Positions 35,884 to 45,191 of a stretch of 64,000 bases of DNA are shown in pieces. The DNA lies in contig NZ_NPBY01000006.1 of NCBI RefSeq assembly GCF_002272015.1, positions 1-64,000 of the forward strand. Direction: 5' to 3'. Under the pieces are notes generated by a model. It worked only from the letters and a program-made list of their open reading frames with translations. It did no database searches and was not told where the DNA came from. Position numbers and translations under genes: made by a program. Source of the DNA: Paenibacillus campinasensis (GTDB taxonomy: Bacteria; Bacillota; Bacilli; Paenibacillales; Paenibacillaceae). Position 1 is the first letter of the stretch; each line of letters opens with the position of its first letter.

Positions 35884-38800
35884 TTATTCACTCTTTTCGA
35901 AGAATACCGCGGAAGATGGCGATGATTCACCATAGGCATTCACGGCCGTAATTCGGAAGTAGCCACTGATCGGATTGCCGCTTGTGTAGTAGAACTCTGT
36001 GGAATGGCTAGATCCGATCTGCTGAAAATTGCCGTTGTCCGGACTGAAGTATACGTTGTAGCGAATCACTTCTTCCTGTCCGGCATTGCCCGGCCAAGTG
36101 GCGCTGAACCCTTCCGGTGTTGCCGACAACGTCGGTTGTCCCGGAGGGCTCGGCGGGATCATGGTATCCGCCTGGCCGCCTGTAGCCGGGTCCGTTATTT
36201 CTTCGCCGTCGGACTCCCCAGGTGTATCATCGGGGAAGGAGTCCAAATCCTCTTCATCGTCGCCTGGCATCGGCATGTGAATGCCGAGTGGACCAACAAT
36301 TGCGCTTGGCTCGGATGTTTTGCCGACCACATCGACGGCCACCACGTAGTAGGCTGTAAATGGACTATCTGAGCCAAGGCCGGTAAATACCGTCGTTTCA
36401 TCGGCCAGCACAACGCGATCCTGCACGAAGGCGCCGCCGTTTAGCGATTTGAAGAGGCGATAACCGACGACATCCGGTGATCCGCTAGGCGAGAAGCTGA
36501 TGCTTCCTGCCGAGTAACTCACATTCTTCGGTGGTGTCGGCGCTTTGCCGTCATCAGTTCTCGGATCGATCTTAGTCGGCACTCCGGATTTGGCGTCAGC
36601 CGGCAAGTAGGATTCAAGCGATCCTTTCTCGCCCTTCATCACCCGCAGCGCTTCTTCCAGCTCTCTGATCAATTCATCGATCGGCTTAGGGCGCTTGATG
36701 ACATTTTGTTCTTTGAGCATGTCTTCCGGCGTTTCCTCTCGCGGAATGTAGTTGACGCCTCGGTACGTAATGTACTTGGCTTTGACAATGCCGTCATCCA
36801 CTTCGGTTGGCACATACTTCTGGTTGAACAGGTCTGTTACAAATCTGTCCGTCAAGCTTGAAGGCAGCTTGCCGCTGTATGCGGACACCGTCTTCGACAC
36901 GATTCCTTCCGGTCTTTCGAAAGCGCTGGTCGGGAACAAGTCTGGTTTGGCATCTGTAACCTCGTTCATAATCCGGGCCCAAATCGCCTGTGCATGTCTT
37001 CGCTGATCACCAACCAGCGTATGGATCGGCTTCTCATAGCCCACCCAAACACCGAGTGTGATATCAGGGGAGTATCCCATGAACCAGACGTCGCCGTAGT
37101 TTTGCGTGGAGCCTGTTTTGCCGACAACCGGAATTTCATTAAATTTCTTGTAAGTATCGCGCACTTTGCTGCCTGTACCGTTCGTGATGACGGTGCGAAG
37201 CATATCGGTCATCAGATAAGCAGTCTGCTCGGAAAATACCTGTACAGGCTCCGCTTCGTGCTTATACACGATGTTGCCTTTGGAATCGACGATCTTCTCA
37301 ATCATATAGGCATCGTTGAATTTGCCCTGATTTCCGATCGCACTATAGGCGTTGGTCAGCTCCTCGACCGTTACCCCGGTGCTAAGACCGCCCAGAACGC
37401 CGGTCGACGCCGCATAATCGCTCTCCTTCAGCGTGTTGATGCCCAGCTTCTTGGAGAACTCCCAAGCGTTCTCTATGCCGATGGTCTCGTTAAACAGCTT
37501 CAGCGCCACCGTATTGGTAGAATCGTTCAACGCCTGACGGGCGGTCATCAATCCTCTGTATCCGCTGTAAGAGTTCTTTGGAATATGATATACCTTGGAA
37601 TAATCCTTCAAAATAATCGGCGAGTCATCCACGATGCTTGCAGGCTGAAGCGCACCTGATTCCAGCGCCGGCAGATAGGCGGCTACGGGCTTCATCGCCG
37701 AGCCTGGCTGTCTTTCCATCTGCGTAGCGTAGTTCATCTGCTCCTTGTAGAAATCGCGGCCTTCAATCATGCCGAGAATGGCGCCGGTCTTATTGTCAAT
37801 CATCATCGCGGCCGTCTGCTCCATCCCTTTTTCCTCGCTGTCAGGGAAGAAGTTGCTGTCATCCTCGGCGATCGCGCGCATCGTCCGGTACACCGTCCGG
37901 TCGATGGTTGTATAGACTTTATAACCGCCGGTGCTTAATTGCACCAATGCGGCTTCCTTGGCAGCCTTGCTGTCTTCGTCGGCAGAGTCGTTCTCGGCGA
38001 GCTCCATCAAAATTTTGGATGCCTGACGCTCGACTTCTATCATCAGATATGGATAGGTAACATAAGCCTTCTGAGTTTTCGGAGCCAGCGAGCTTTTGAT
38101 ATCAAAGGCTTTGGCTTCTTCATACTCCGCTTGCGTAATCTTGCCTTCCTGCAGCATGCTGGCCAGCACTCGGGACTGACGGTTCAACGCTCGCTTGAAC
38201 GCTTCCTCATCGAAATTGCCCTGCCCGTTATAGGCCGAGTAGGCTGAAGGAAGCTGAGGCAGACCCGCCAAATAGGCGGCTTGGGCAATGTTCAGCTCAT
38301 TCAGATCGTTGATGTTAAAGATTCCTCGGGCTGCGGCTTTAATGCCGAATACTTGATAGCCGCTGGAGCCGTTGCCGAATGGAACTTTATTCAAATACCC
38401 GGTAACAATCTGCTCTTTCGTCAGAAAGCGCTCCATGCGCATGGACAGCAGAATCTCCTTGACCTTACGGTTGTCCGTCCGATCCCGGCTTAGAAATGTG
38501 AGCCTAGCCAACTGTTGGGTCAGCGTACTTCCCCCGGTTTGGGTAGGTTCGTTCAAGAGGCGCTCCTTCACCGCGCGGGCAGTTCCTCTGAAATCCACCC
38601 CTTTATGGGTAAAAAAGCGATTATCCTCGATTGAAACGATGGCATCTATGACGATCTGCGGAATATCCTCATAATTGACAGGACGTCTGTCTTCATCGGT
38701 CCTGAGCTGTCCGATAGGGGAGCCATCCCTGAAGTAGGCGAAGCCGGTTATGGCGTTTTCGTTGATCGTCTGTTCGATGACAGATCTCGATCTTACAGGT

Positions 38801-38973
38801 TCCTCCTTAACGATGGAGGTGACGTAGCCGCCAACGGCTCCTCCGACGAACAAGACGCCCATCATCCCCAGCACGAAGAGCCATCCGAAAACCGAACCCA
38901 TGATCCGCCAAAAGGATCTTTTGGTCGGGGCTTTTTTCTTCTTAGCAGGCCCCTGTTTTTTCTCCTCAACCAT
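35884..38973 (-). CDS. Class A penicillin-binding protein (PBP1A type) with fibronectin III tail
   Basis: 1029 residues, long for the family. A basic cytoplasmic start (KKQGPAKKKKAPTKR) leads to one membrane anchor (about 25-50). The GT51 glycosyltransferase domain has SIEDNRFFTHKGVDFRGTARA (catalytic Glu about 116) and GGSTLTQQLA. The transpeptidase domain has SAMK (Ser about 423), STN (about 482) and KTGS (about 617). The C-terminus adds two fibronectin type III-like domains (about 812-900 and 935-1025) joined by an acidic linker (DDEEDLDSFPDD). Both active sites are intact. It polymerises and crosslinks peptidoglycan at the outer face of the membrane. The tail may bind wall polymers or partners (inference). 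Confidence 0.93.
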   Translation of the reverse strand: MVEEKKQGPAKKKKAPTKRSFWRIMGSVFGWLFVLGMMGVLFVGGAVGGYVTSIVKEEPVRSRSVIEQTINENAITGFAYFRDGSPIGQLRTDEDRRPVNYEDIPQIVIDAIVSIEDNRFFTHKGVDFRGTARAVKERLLNEPTQTGGSTLTQQLARLTFLSRDRTDNRKVKEILLSMRMERFLTKEQIVTGYLNKVPFGNGSSGYQVFGIKAAARGIFNINDLNELNIAQAAYLAGLPQLPSAYSAYNGQGNFDEEAFKRALNRQSRVLASMLQEGKITQAEYEEAKAFDIKSSLAPKTQKAYVTYPYLMIEVERQASKILMELAENDSADEDSKAAKEAALVQLSTGGYKVYTTIDRTVYRTMRAIAEDDSNFFPDSEEKGMEQTAAMMIDNKTGAILGMIEGRDFYKEQMNYATQMERQPGSAMKPVAAYLPALESGALQPASIVDDSPIILKDYSKVYHIPKNSYSGYRGLMTARQALNDSTNTVALKLFNETIGIENAWEFSKKLGINTLKESDYAASTGVLGGLSTGVTVEELTNAYSAIGNQGKFNDAYMIEKIVDSKGNIVYKHEAEPVQVFSEQTAYLMTDMLRTVITNGTGSKVRDTYKKFNEIPVVGKTGSTQNYGDVWFMGYSPDITLGVWVGYEKPIHTLVGDQRRHAQAIWARIMNEVTDAKPDLFPTSAFERPEGIVSKTVSAYSGKLPSSLTDRFVTDLFNQKYVPTEVDDGIVKAKYITYRGVNYIPREETPEDMLKEQNVIKRPKPIDELIRELEEALRVMKGEKGSLESYLPADAKSGVPTKIDPRTDDGKAPTPPKNVSYSAGSISFSPSGSPDVVGYRLFKSLNGGAFVQDRVVLADETTVFTGLGSDSPFTAYYVVAVDVVGKTSEPSAIVGPLGIHMPMPGDDEEDLDSFPDDTPGESDGEEITDPATGGQADTMIPPSPPGQPTLSATPEGFSATWPGNAGQEEVIRYNVYFSPDNGNFQQIGSSHSTEFYYTSGNPISGYFRITAVNAYGESSPSSAVFFEKSE

Positions 38974-39068
38974 GAAATGTTACTCCTCCTTTTAACGCAC
39001 CTATTATAGCATAAATCGAAGGTTTTGAATCATATGTTCGTCTTTAGCATGTCCTTTTTTGCAGAAGA

Positions 39069-39097
39069 TTGACTTTTCCGAAACGCTTGTGTTATAA
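39069..39097 (+). promoter_or_regulatory. Promoter of tyrS
   Basis: TTGACT (39069-39074) and TTATAA (39092-39097) with a 17-base spacer, just upstream of the T-box leader. Confidence 0.7.
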
Positions 39098-39127
39098 ATA
39101 ATTGCAAAAGTTTCATACCGTTGAAAA

Positions 39128-39428
39128 GCGTTGAAGGACCTCAGTAAAAGGGCGAGCAAGCGTTGGCAGAGAGTCGGTGGCTGGTGCAAACCGATAACGA
39201 TTCCCCTTTGAATTACCGTCCTGAGCTGGCCGTGGGAACCGTGCAATGGGCTTTAGGCTCACTTGCGCGCAGTAGTTCGGTACCGGGATTACATTCCCGT
39301 TATGGCAATGAAGTGAAAGTCTGTTCGCTGCAGGCTGGGATCAACCCTTTTTTGCAGCTGCCGGATTTTAACTAGGGTGGTAACGCGAGCGCTCCTTCTC
39401 GTCCCTTGGGATGAGAAGGAGCTTTTTT
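39128..39428 (+). promoter_or_regulatory. T-box riboswitch of tyrS
   Basis: Leader with the Stem I signature GCAGAGAGTCGGTGGCTGGTG near 39162-39182 (shown here as AGAGAG / GGTGG / TGGTG elements), a candidate specifier codon TAC (Tyr) at 39214-39216, and the T-box sequence AGGGTGGTAACGCG at 39374-39387. A competing terminator (GCTCCTTCTC 39391-39400 with GAGAAGGAGC 39413-39422, then TTTTTT) follows. Uncharged tRNA-Tyr should pair with both the specifier and the T-box and prevent termination. The T-box has AAC where ACC is commoner. Secondary-structure prediction would settle the specifier position. Confidence 0.9.
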
Positions 39429-39478
39429 GTGCGCATAGCGATGGAAAACCAATCCGTTTAGAGAGGAAGTGTTGTTGG

Positions 39479-40732
39479 ATGAAATGGGAAGAACTTACAG
39501 ATGGGCAGCAACAGGAGGTTCAGCGTCAGCTTGACATCATCTCGCGCGGTGTCGTGGAGATCATTCCGGAAGAGGAGCTGAAGCAGAAGCTGGCGAAATC
39601 GGTGGTGACCGGTGAGCCGCTGCGCGTGAAGCTGGGTATGGACCCGTCCGCGCCGGATCTTCACCTCGGCCATACGGTTGTGCTGCAGAAACTGCGTCAA
39701 TTCCAGAAGCTGGGGCACCAGGTTCAGCTCATTATCGGTGACTTTACCGGCCGGATCGGGGATCCGACAGGCAAATCGGAGACGCGGAAACAGCTGACCG
39801 AAGAAGATGTGAAACGAAATGCCGAAACTTACCAGAAACAGATCTACAAAATTCTGGATCCGGAGAAGACGAAGGTCTACTACAATTCCGAATGGCTTGC
39901 GCCGATGAGCTTTGCCGATGTCGTCAACCTGTCGGCGAAGGTGACGGTTGCGCGCATGCTGGAGCGGGATGACTTTACGAAGCGTTACCAGAGCGGACAG
40001 CCGATCAGCATCCATGAATTCTTCTACCCGCTCATGCAGGGGATGGACTCCGTGGCGCTGAAGACTGACATCGAGCTGGGCGGAACGGATCAGAAGTTCA
40101 ACCTGCTGATGGGCCGCACGCTCCAGAAGGAATACGGTGTCGACACGCAAATAACGATTACGATGCCGCTTATCGAGGGGCTCGATGGCGTGCAGAAGAT
40201 GAGCAAAAGCCTGGGCAACTACATCGGGATCGATGAGGAGCCGAATGAGATTTACGGAAAGTCGATGTCCATCCCGGATGAACTTATGATGAAGTACTAC
40301 AGCTTGGCGACGGACCTCGACAATGAAGCGCTGAAGGCGCTGGAAGAAGGCTTGAAGGACGGCAGCGTTCATCCCCGGGATGCCAAAATGCGCCTCGCGC
40401 ACACCTTCGTGCGGATGTACCATGGGGTGGAAGCAGCCGATGCGGCTCAGCAGCATTTTGTTACCGTCTTTCAGCAGCGGGCTTTGCCTGACGACATTCA
40501 GGAGTACCAGATCCCGGCAGAGGAGCTTGACCAGGGCGCTATTCGCCTGATCCGGCTGTTGACCTTGCTTGGCTTTGCATCTTCCAACGGGGAAGCGAGA
40601 CGGAGCATTCAGCAGGGCGCTGTGAAATGGAATGAGGATAAAATAACGGACGTCAACGCGGACATTACGCCGCAGGAGGGGGATATTATTCAGGTCGGCA
40701 AACGCAAATTTGCCAAGCTGAAGCTGTCCTGA
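39479..40732 (+). CDS. tyrS: Tyrosyl-tRNA synthetase
   Basis: 417 residues from ATG 39479 (GAGAGGAAG upstream). The frame is open further upstream, but that part lies inside the T-box terminator and is rejected. The class I signature HLGHT is near residue 50, the Tyr and tRNA-site residues lie in [15 protein letters not shown] and LGGTDQKFN, and KMSKS is near residue 240. The C-terminal S4 domain (residues about 350-415) begins with [21 protein letters not shown]. The rpsD gene converges on it, as in B. subtilis. Confidence 0.96.
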   Translation: MKWEELTDGQQQEVQRQLDIISRGVVEIIPEEELKQKLAKSVVTGEPLRVKLGMDPSAPDLHLGHTVVLQKLRQFQKLGHQVQLIIGDFTGRIGDPTGKSETRKQLTEEDVKRNAETYQKQIYKILDPEKTKVYYNSEWLAPMSFADVVNLSAKVTVARMLERDDFTKRYQSGQPISIHEFFYPLMQGMDSVALKTDIELGGTDQKFNLLMGRTLQKEYGVDTQITITMPLIEGLDGVQKMSKSLGNYIGIDEEPNEIYGKSMSIPDELMMKYYSLATDLDNEALKALEEGLKDGSVHPRDAKMRLAHTFVRMYHGVEAADAAQQHFVTVFQQRALPDDIQEYQIPAEELDQGAIRLIRLLTLLGFASSNGEARRSIQQGAVKWNEDKITDVNADITPQEGDIIQVGKRKFAKLKLS

Positions 40733-40752
40733 TCGGGGCACCTATGAACAAG

Positions 40753-40826
40753 ACGGGCTTCCTAGCTGAAGCCAACTGGCCTTAAGGCAACAGCCAGTTG
40801 ACATTCGGCTTGCGGAGCCCGTTTTC
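40753..40826 (+). terminator. Terminator of tyrS
   Basis: Outer stem ACGGGCT / AGCCCGT with an inner CAACTGGC / GCCAGTTG and CCTTAAGG, followed by TTTTC. Confidence 0.7.
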
Positions 40827-40892
40827 ACGTATGGGGAGTGGAGTGCCCCTATACCGATGCGCCGGGGCAACAGGGCGGTCAACTCGCCAGAC

Positions 40893-40940
40893 ACAATAAG
40901 AAAACCCGGAGGCCAAAAGGCCTTCCGGGTTTCTTATTGT
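40893..40940. terminator. Bidirectional terminator at the 3' end of rpsD
   Basis: 22-bp near-perfect inverted repeat beginning ACAATAAGAAA-CCCGGA-GGCC, 4-base AAAA loop, with complementary A and T runs at the ends, 5 bases after the rpsD stop. Confidence 0.85.
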
Positions 40941-40945
40941 GGATC

Positions 40946-41545
40946 TTAACGGTTGTAGAACTCGACGATTTGCTTCTCGTCGATATCTTGAGAAAGCTCG
41001 GAACGCTCTGGAAGACGGATGTATTTCCCTTCCATTGCCGTTTCGTCGAACTCAAGGTAAGCCGGGAGATGCACGCGGTTAGCCAAAGCTTCCTTGATGG
41101 AAGAAAGGCTGCGGCTTCTCTCGCGAAGACCGATAACATCGCCAGGGTTTACGGAGTAAGAAGCGATGTCTACTTTTTTGCCGTTCACAGTCACGTGACC
41201 GTGTGCTACCAGCTGGCGAGCACCTGCACGGGAGTTGCTGAAGCCAAGACGATAAACGAGGTTGTCCAGACGGCTCTCAAGCAGGAACATGAAGTTCTCA
41301 CCCGCAATACCTTTCATGCCGGTTGCTTTCGCAAACAGGGTGCGGAATTGCTTCTCGCCCAAGCCGTACATGTGACGGAGCTTTTGCTTTTCTTGAAGCT
41401 GCATACCATAGTTGCTCATTTTTCTCCGTTGGTTAGGACCATGTTGGCCTGGAGGAAAAGGACGTTTCAATTCTTTGCCAGTGCCGCTCAAGGAAATTCC
41501 AAGACGACGGCTCAATTTAAATTTAGGACCGGTGTAACGTGCCAT
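40946..41545 (-). CDS. rpsD: 30S ribosomal protein S4
   Basis: 199 residues, exactly the family length. It begins [16 protein letters not shown] and carries the S4 RNA-binding domain ([36 protein letters not shown], about residues 90-125). There is no Cys zinc motif, so this is the zinc-independent form. S4 starts assembly of the 30S body and in Bacillus represses its own leader. Monocistronic, with a strong promoter and a long leader, placed between tyrS and dgcP as in B. subtilis. Confidence 0.97.
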   Translation of the reverse strand: MARYTGPKFKLSRRLGISLSGTGKELKRPFPPGQHGPNQRRKMSNYGMQLQEKQKLRHMYGLGEKQFRTLFAKATGMKGIAGENFMFLLESRLDNLVYRLGFSNSRAGARQLVAHGHVTVNGKKVDIASYSVNPGDVIGLRERSRSLSSIKEALANRVHLPAYLEFDETAMEGKYIRLPERSELSQDIDEKQIVEFYNR

Positions 41546-41740
41546 TGTTATATAGACTCCTTTTTTAGTAAAGTTTCATTAGGGCTCTATTTGCGCCGTA
41601 TTTGTCTCTATTCCATCCGTTCAATGCCGGAAAGAATCTGACGGGAAAGTTCAGCCGCTGTCCTGTCAGTAACAAATGACGTGAGGGTGACACAACGATT
41701 CCGCCCAAATTCATTGAATGCATTGCATTCTGACTCAACA
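41546..41740 (-). promoter_or_regulatory. Long rpsD leader, possible S4 autoregulatory RNA
   Basis: About 195 bases between the promoter and the rpsD start, with pairing segments on the minus strand (for example CTGACAGG and CCCGTCAG around 41640-41665). Bacillus rpsD leaders bind S4. This leader is the right length and place, but I could not align it to the known structure. Confidence 0.35.
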
Positions 41741-41746
41741 ATAAAT

Positions 41747-41774
41747 ATTATATGAAGTAATGATATAAAGTCAA
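41747..41774 (-). promoter_or_regulatory. Strong sigma-A promoter of rpsD
   Basis: Minus-strand TTGACT (41769-41774) and TATAAT (41747-41752) with a 16-base spacer in an AT-rich stretch, as expected of a ribosomal protein promoter. Confidence 0.8.
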
Positions 41775-42070
41775 GTTCAAGGTTTACATAAGTTTGTCTA
41801 AATTTGTCGATAGGACTATAGAACTAAAAAATATTGGGAATAACGCAAGAAATATAATGCAATCGTGGGTAAAACAGATTAAGATAAGAATAGTATATTT
41901 AGTCGCAAATAGCTACTCTACATGATTTGATTTGGTATGTAGCCTGTTTATGTCCGGTGTTAATACGTTGTTTTAGGCAGCATGCGCATCAACCGGAAGC
42001 ATCTTCAAGCCGGAGTTCATGTCCGTAAGCTTGAGAAAAGGCTTTATCATGGTGCAAAGGAGCGCCCATT
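41775..42070. other. Intergenic region between rpsD and dgcP promoters
   Basis: About 295 bases, AT-rich at the rpsD end. No gene or known riboswitch was found. I looked for a cyclic-di-GMP aptamer because dgcP follows and did not find the conserved core. Confidence 0.4.
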
Positions 42071-44044
42071 ATGTCAGAGGAACAACGTGAAGTGTATAAG
42101 GGCTATATCGGTCCTGCGATTATCGATGACGAGATGCCGCTAAGAGGGGCTTCTTCCATTCTGCAAAATCTGGATATTACCCCTTACGATTTCACTTACC
42201 TGCACCCGCTGATTGAGGACAGTTATATGGAGTGGCTGCAAGAGTGCTCACAGATTGAAGCGCTCAAGCCGTTTCGGTGGGCTGTCCTTTCTCATGACGG
42301 AGCTTGGCTGGCCGGAGCGGAAGAGCTGAGAGCATATTTTGCCGCGGGAGATGACGATGCGGTAGCGCAGGCGCTTAGGTACAGCAAGCCGGTATGCAGC
42401 AGAAGCATGGAAAGGCTCGGCGGCCAGGTGATCTGCGCGGTCCCGCTCTTGAGCCGGGTGTACGGCGACCTGTTCGCGATCATGATCAGCGTGTCGCCGC
42501 CGGATGAACCGGGTAAGGACAGGGCGCTGCTGCTAACGGAGCCTTATGCGCTGCTTTACCGTGCCAATTTCTACCGCCGATTTGAGCATCTGTTTGTGAA
42601 GGATCTGGAAGAAGTTCACGTCAAGGCCGAGCGCGAAGCGTCCCGCCGTTCTCTTCTGTTTCAGTATGTGAAACGGATGCATGTCCAGATTAACGTTGAC
42701 AGCGTCATTACGGAGGCGATCGAGAGTGTCCTCTCCCTGTATCCCGACGTAAAGGTCGAGCTGTACATGTCCCAGGATCATGAGAGCGCGCATCCCTTGG
42801 TTCGCCAGCTGCTGCTGCGGCACTGGCAGGAGGAGGTTTTTGTCCGCACCTTTATGGAGGGCAAAATGACCATACATAAGCAAGAAGATCCGGATGCCCT
42901 GGTGGAAGTCGGAATTCCGATGGGAGGAAGGCAGGGCGTATACGGCGTGTTCCATCTGGAGGCTGCCCCTTCGGTGTTCTCGGAGATGGATCTAGAGCTG
43001 CTGAGCATGATGGCGGATGCGGCGGGAACGTCTTTTGAGAATGCCAAGCTGTACGAGCAGTCCAATCTGATGATTCATGAACTGCGGATGATGAATGAGC
43101 TTACGCGGAGACTGAACAAAAGCCTGCATCTGGTCGAGATTTTTAAATTTGCCAATCAGGAGCTGCTGAGCATGCTCGGGGCAGACTACTGCTGCATTCT
43201 GATCTACAATGCGGAGTTGGACGGGCTTGAGGTCGTGTCCAGCAATGCGGAGTGGATGCTGAAGGAAGTGCATGATATCAGCTACGGACTTGGCGGGCTG
43301 GTGTACCGGTCCAAGGAGGCGCTCATTCTGGCGGACTATGAGGAGGAGCGTCCGGCAGAATCGAGGTTGATGGAAAGCACAGGCTCCCGATCGCTCGTTG
43401 CAACTCCGCTGCTGATCAACGGGGAAGTGGGCGGGGTTGTGCTGTTGACTCACCATAAGCCTCATTATTTCTCATACGACAGCTATCGGCTGTTGCAGGC
43501 GCTTACGAGCCATATCGGCCTGGCCATCGGCAATGCCTTCCTTCACGCCGAGGTGCGGAGAATGGCCAATCGGGACATGCTGACAGGGCTGTATGCGCGC
43601 CACTATCTCGACGATCTCATCCAGGAATGCCAGAATCGGGACGTATGCGGCTCGCTGATCGTGATTGATATCGACCAGTTCAAGCAGGTGAATGATACCT
43701 TCGGGCATCAGCGAGGGGATAACATATTGAAGCAGGTAAGCGGAATTGTGAAATCTGCGATCCGGCACAATGATATCCCTGCCCGATGGGGCGGCGAGGA
43801 GCTGGCCGTCTATTTGCCCGGGCTCGGTGTGATGCAGGCGGTGCGGGTGGCAGAGCGAATTCGCTCCCGGGTTGCGGAGGAGACGGACCCTAGAGTCACC
43901 GTGTCCTGCGGCATATCGGAGTGGAGCTGGACGGACGAGAAGGTGAGTGTAGAATCCCTATTTTACCGGGCGGATATGGCCTTGTATGAAGCGAAGAACG
44001 GGGGCCGGAACCGGATCGTGGTCGAGAAGTCACAGACAGAATAA
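42071..44044 (+). CDS. dgcP: GAF-GGDEF diguanylate cyclase (DgcP-like)
   Basis: 657 residues, soluble. An N-terminal sensor-like region and a GAF domain (about 215-325) lead to a second GAF domain (about 350-480) and a GGDEF domain (about 500-650). The active-site motif is WGGEEL near residue 573, the synthase-competent GGEEF-type variant, with DMLTGLYARHYLDD and DIDQFKQVNDTFGHQRGD upstream. No RxxD inhibition site is evident five residues before the motif. It should make c-di-GMP from GTP. It lies next to rpsD, the position of dgcP (ytrP/ytsP region) in B. subtilis, which supports the name. Confidence 0.87.
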   Translation: MSEEQREVYKGYIGPAIIDDEMPLRGASSILQNLDITPYDFTYLHPLIEDSYMEWLQECSQIEALKPFRWAVLSHDGAWLAGAEELRAYFAAGDDDAVAQALRYSKPVCSRSMERLGGQVICAVPLLSRVYGDLFAIMISVSPPDEPGKDRALLLTEPYALLYRANFYRRFEHLFVKDLEEVHVKAEREASRRSLLFQYVKRMHVQINVDSVITEAIESVLSLYPDVKVELYMSQDHESAHPLVRQLLLRHWQEEVFVRTFMEGKMTIHKQEDPDALVEVGIPMGGRQGVYGVFHLEAAPSVFSEMDLELLSMMADAAGTSFENAKLYEQSNLMIHELRMMNELTRRLNKSLHLVEIFKFANQELLSMLGADYCCILIYNAELDGLEVVSSNAEWMLKEVHDISYGLGGLVYRSKEALILADYEEERPAESRLMESTGSRSLVATPLLINGEVGGVVLLTHHKPHYFSYDSYRLLQALTSHIGLAIGNAFLHAEVRRMANRDMLTGLYARHYLDDLIQECQNRDVCGSLIVIDIDQFKQVNDTFGHQRGDNILKQVSGIVKSAIRHNDIPARWGGEELAVYLPGLGVMQAVRVAERIRSRVAEETDPRVTVSCGISEWSWTDEKVSVESLFYRADMALYEAKNGGRNRIVVEKSQTE

Positions 44045-44055
44045 TACGGTAGCTG

Positions 44056-44092
44056 AAGAAGCCTCAAGGTGCATGCCTGGGGGCTTCTTTCT
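44056..44092 (+). terminator. Terminator of dgcP
   Basis: Ten-bp stem AAGAAGCCTC / GGGGCTTCTT (one G-T pair) with a 14-base loop and a TTCTTG tail, 12 bases after the stop. Confidence 0.7.
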
Positions 44093-44213
44093 TGTGGTTC
44101 TAAACATCCGCACCGATGACAGACAGGCTGCCCAGCTTGCTGGTGATGAAGGGTATAAACAGGCACAGGTCGGACAGTCTAAAATCAAGAACGAATGGAA
44201 AGAGGCGGGATGC

Positions 44214-45062
44214 ATGTTCAACAAGCTCAAATGGCGACATATGCGGCTGTTTATAGGATGTCTGCTCGTGCTGGCAGCGGGAGGAGCCTCGGGATGCGCA
44301 TGGGACAATCCGCTGCCGCCGGAGGAGGCGCTGAACCGGGCGATTGCCGGTCTGTCGGGGGTGGATAATCTGGCCTTCAAAGGCAACGCAGCGATTCGCA
44401 GCGGCGAGGAGGGCATTTTTGAGCAAAATCTGGCCTTTGAGGGCGAGCTGAAACAGCATAACCAGTTAATCCTTTCCTCTAAGACGGAAAAAAATCAGAA
44501 GCTGGCACACCATGATATGCCGGCAGCGCGCCCTTGGATGGCGAGCGGGCATAAGGTGACGCTCAAGCGGAAGCAGGGGCAATGGAGCATGCTGTCGCCC
44601 GGCCATACAGAGGACATGTGGATGTCGCGGCTGAATCCGCTTGAACAGCTTGAATATGTAGGCAGGGCGGAGAAACGGGTTGCCGATGAGTCTGGAGCGG
44701 CCCGGGGCACGCGCGTGCTTCGGGTGGAGCTTACTGCCGAAGCGGCCTCACGGATGACGCGGGAAGCTTTGAATGAGCAGATGGAGGCCATCGGAAGAAG
44801 AATTGAGCAGAAGGGTGACCCGCTCTACAGCGACAATCCGTCTGTCCGGAAGCAGCTGAAGGCGTTGTGGCAAAAGGAAAATGACGAGCTTGCCAAACTG
44901 CTGCAGCAGGCGGAGGTGAACGCGGTGTATCATGTGACGATAAACAAGCGTTCCCAGCTGCCGACGAGGCTGACGATGGAACGGCAGTTATCCTTGCCGG
45001 ACGGCGCAGGCGGGAGGCGGACCGAAACGCTTGTGTCGGATATTACGTTTGCCGAACCGTAA
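44214..45062 (+). CDS. Putative lipoprotein
   Basis: 282 residues from ATG 44214 (GAGGCGGG upstream); the open frame extends earlier but lies across the dgcP terminator. Signal peptide MRLFIGCLLVLAAGG ends at ASGC, lipidated Cys near residue 28. The mature part shows PEEALNRAIAGLSGVDNLAFKGNAAI and repeated beta strands with long charged helices. It resembles the LolA/LppX-like convex barrels only in general character. Probably membrane-anchored on the outer face. Function unknown. Confidence 0.75.
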   Translation: MFNKLKWRHMRLFIGCLLVLAAGGASGCAWDNPLPPEEALNRAIAGLSGVDNLAFKGNAAIRSGEEGIFEQNLAFEGELKQHNQLILSSKTEKNQKLAHHDMPAARPWMASGHKVTLKRKQGQWSMLSPGHTEDMWMSRLNPLEQLEYVGRAEKRVADESGAARGTRVLRVELTAEAASRMTREALNEQMEAIGRRIEQKGDPLYSDNPSVRKQLKALWQKENDELAKLLQQAEVNAVYHVTINKRSQLPTRLTMERQLSLPDGAGGRRTETLVSDITFAEP

Positions 45063-45191
45063 GGGCTGAAGCGTTTATTTTTGCAGCTGGGCGCTGACGC
45101 CGGAGTCTCTCCCGTGCTACAATAGGCTATGAATTTACCGCTGTTCAATTTGTTGGCAACATAGTGACAGCATCAGAGGAGGACTAGACAG

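Noticed and set aside
39377..39478. N-terminal extension of tyrS by 34 codons
   Set aside because: It covers the T-box terminator and ends just before the conserved tyrosyl-tRNA synthetase start with a ribosome site at 39461.
41775..42070. Cyclic-di-GMP riboswitch before dgcP
   Set aside because: The conserved GEMM aptamer core could not be found in this region.
43986..44213. N-terminal extension of the lipoprotein at 44214
   Set aside because: It spans the dgcP stop and terminator and lacks a ribosome site; the signal peptide starts at 44214.
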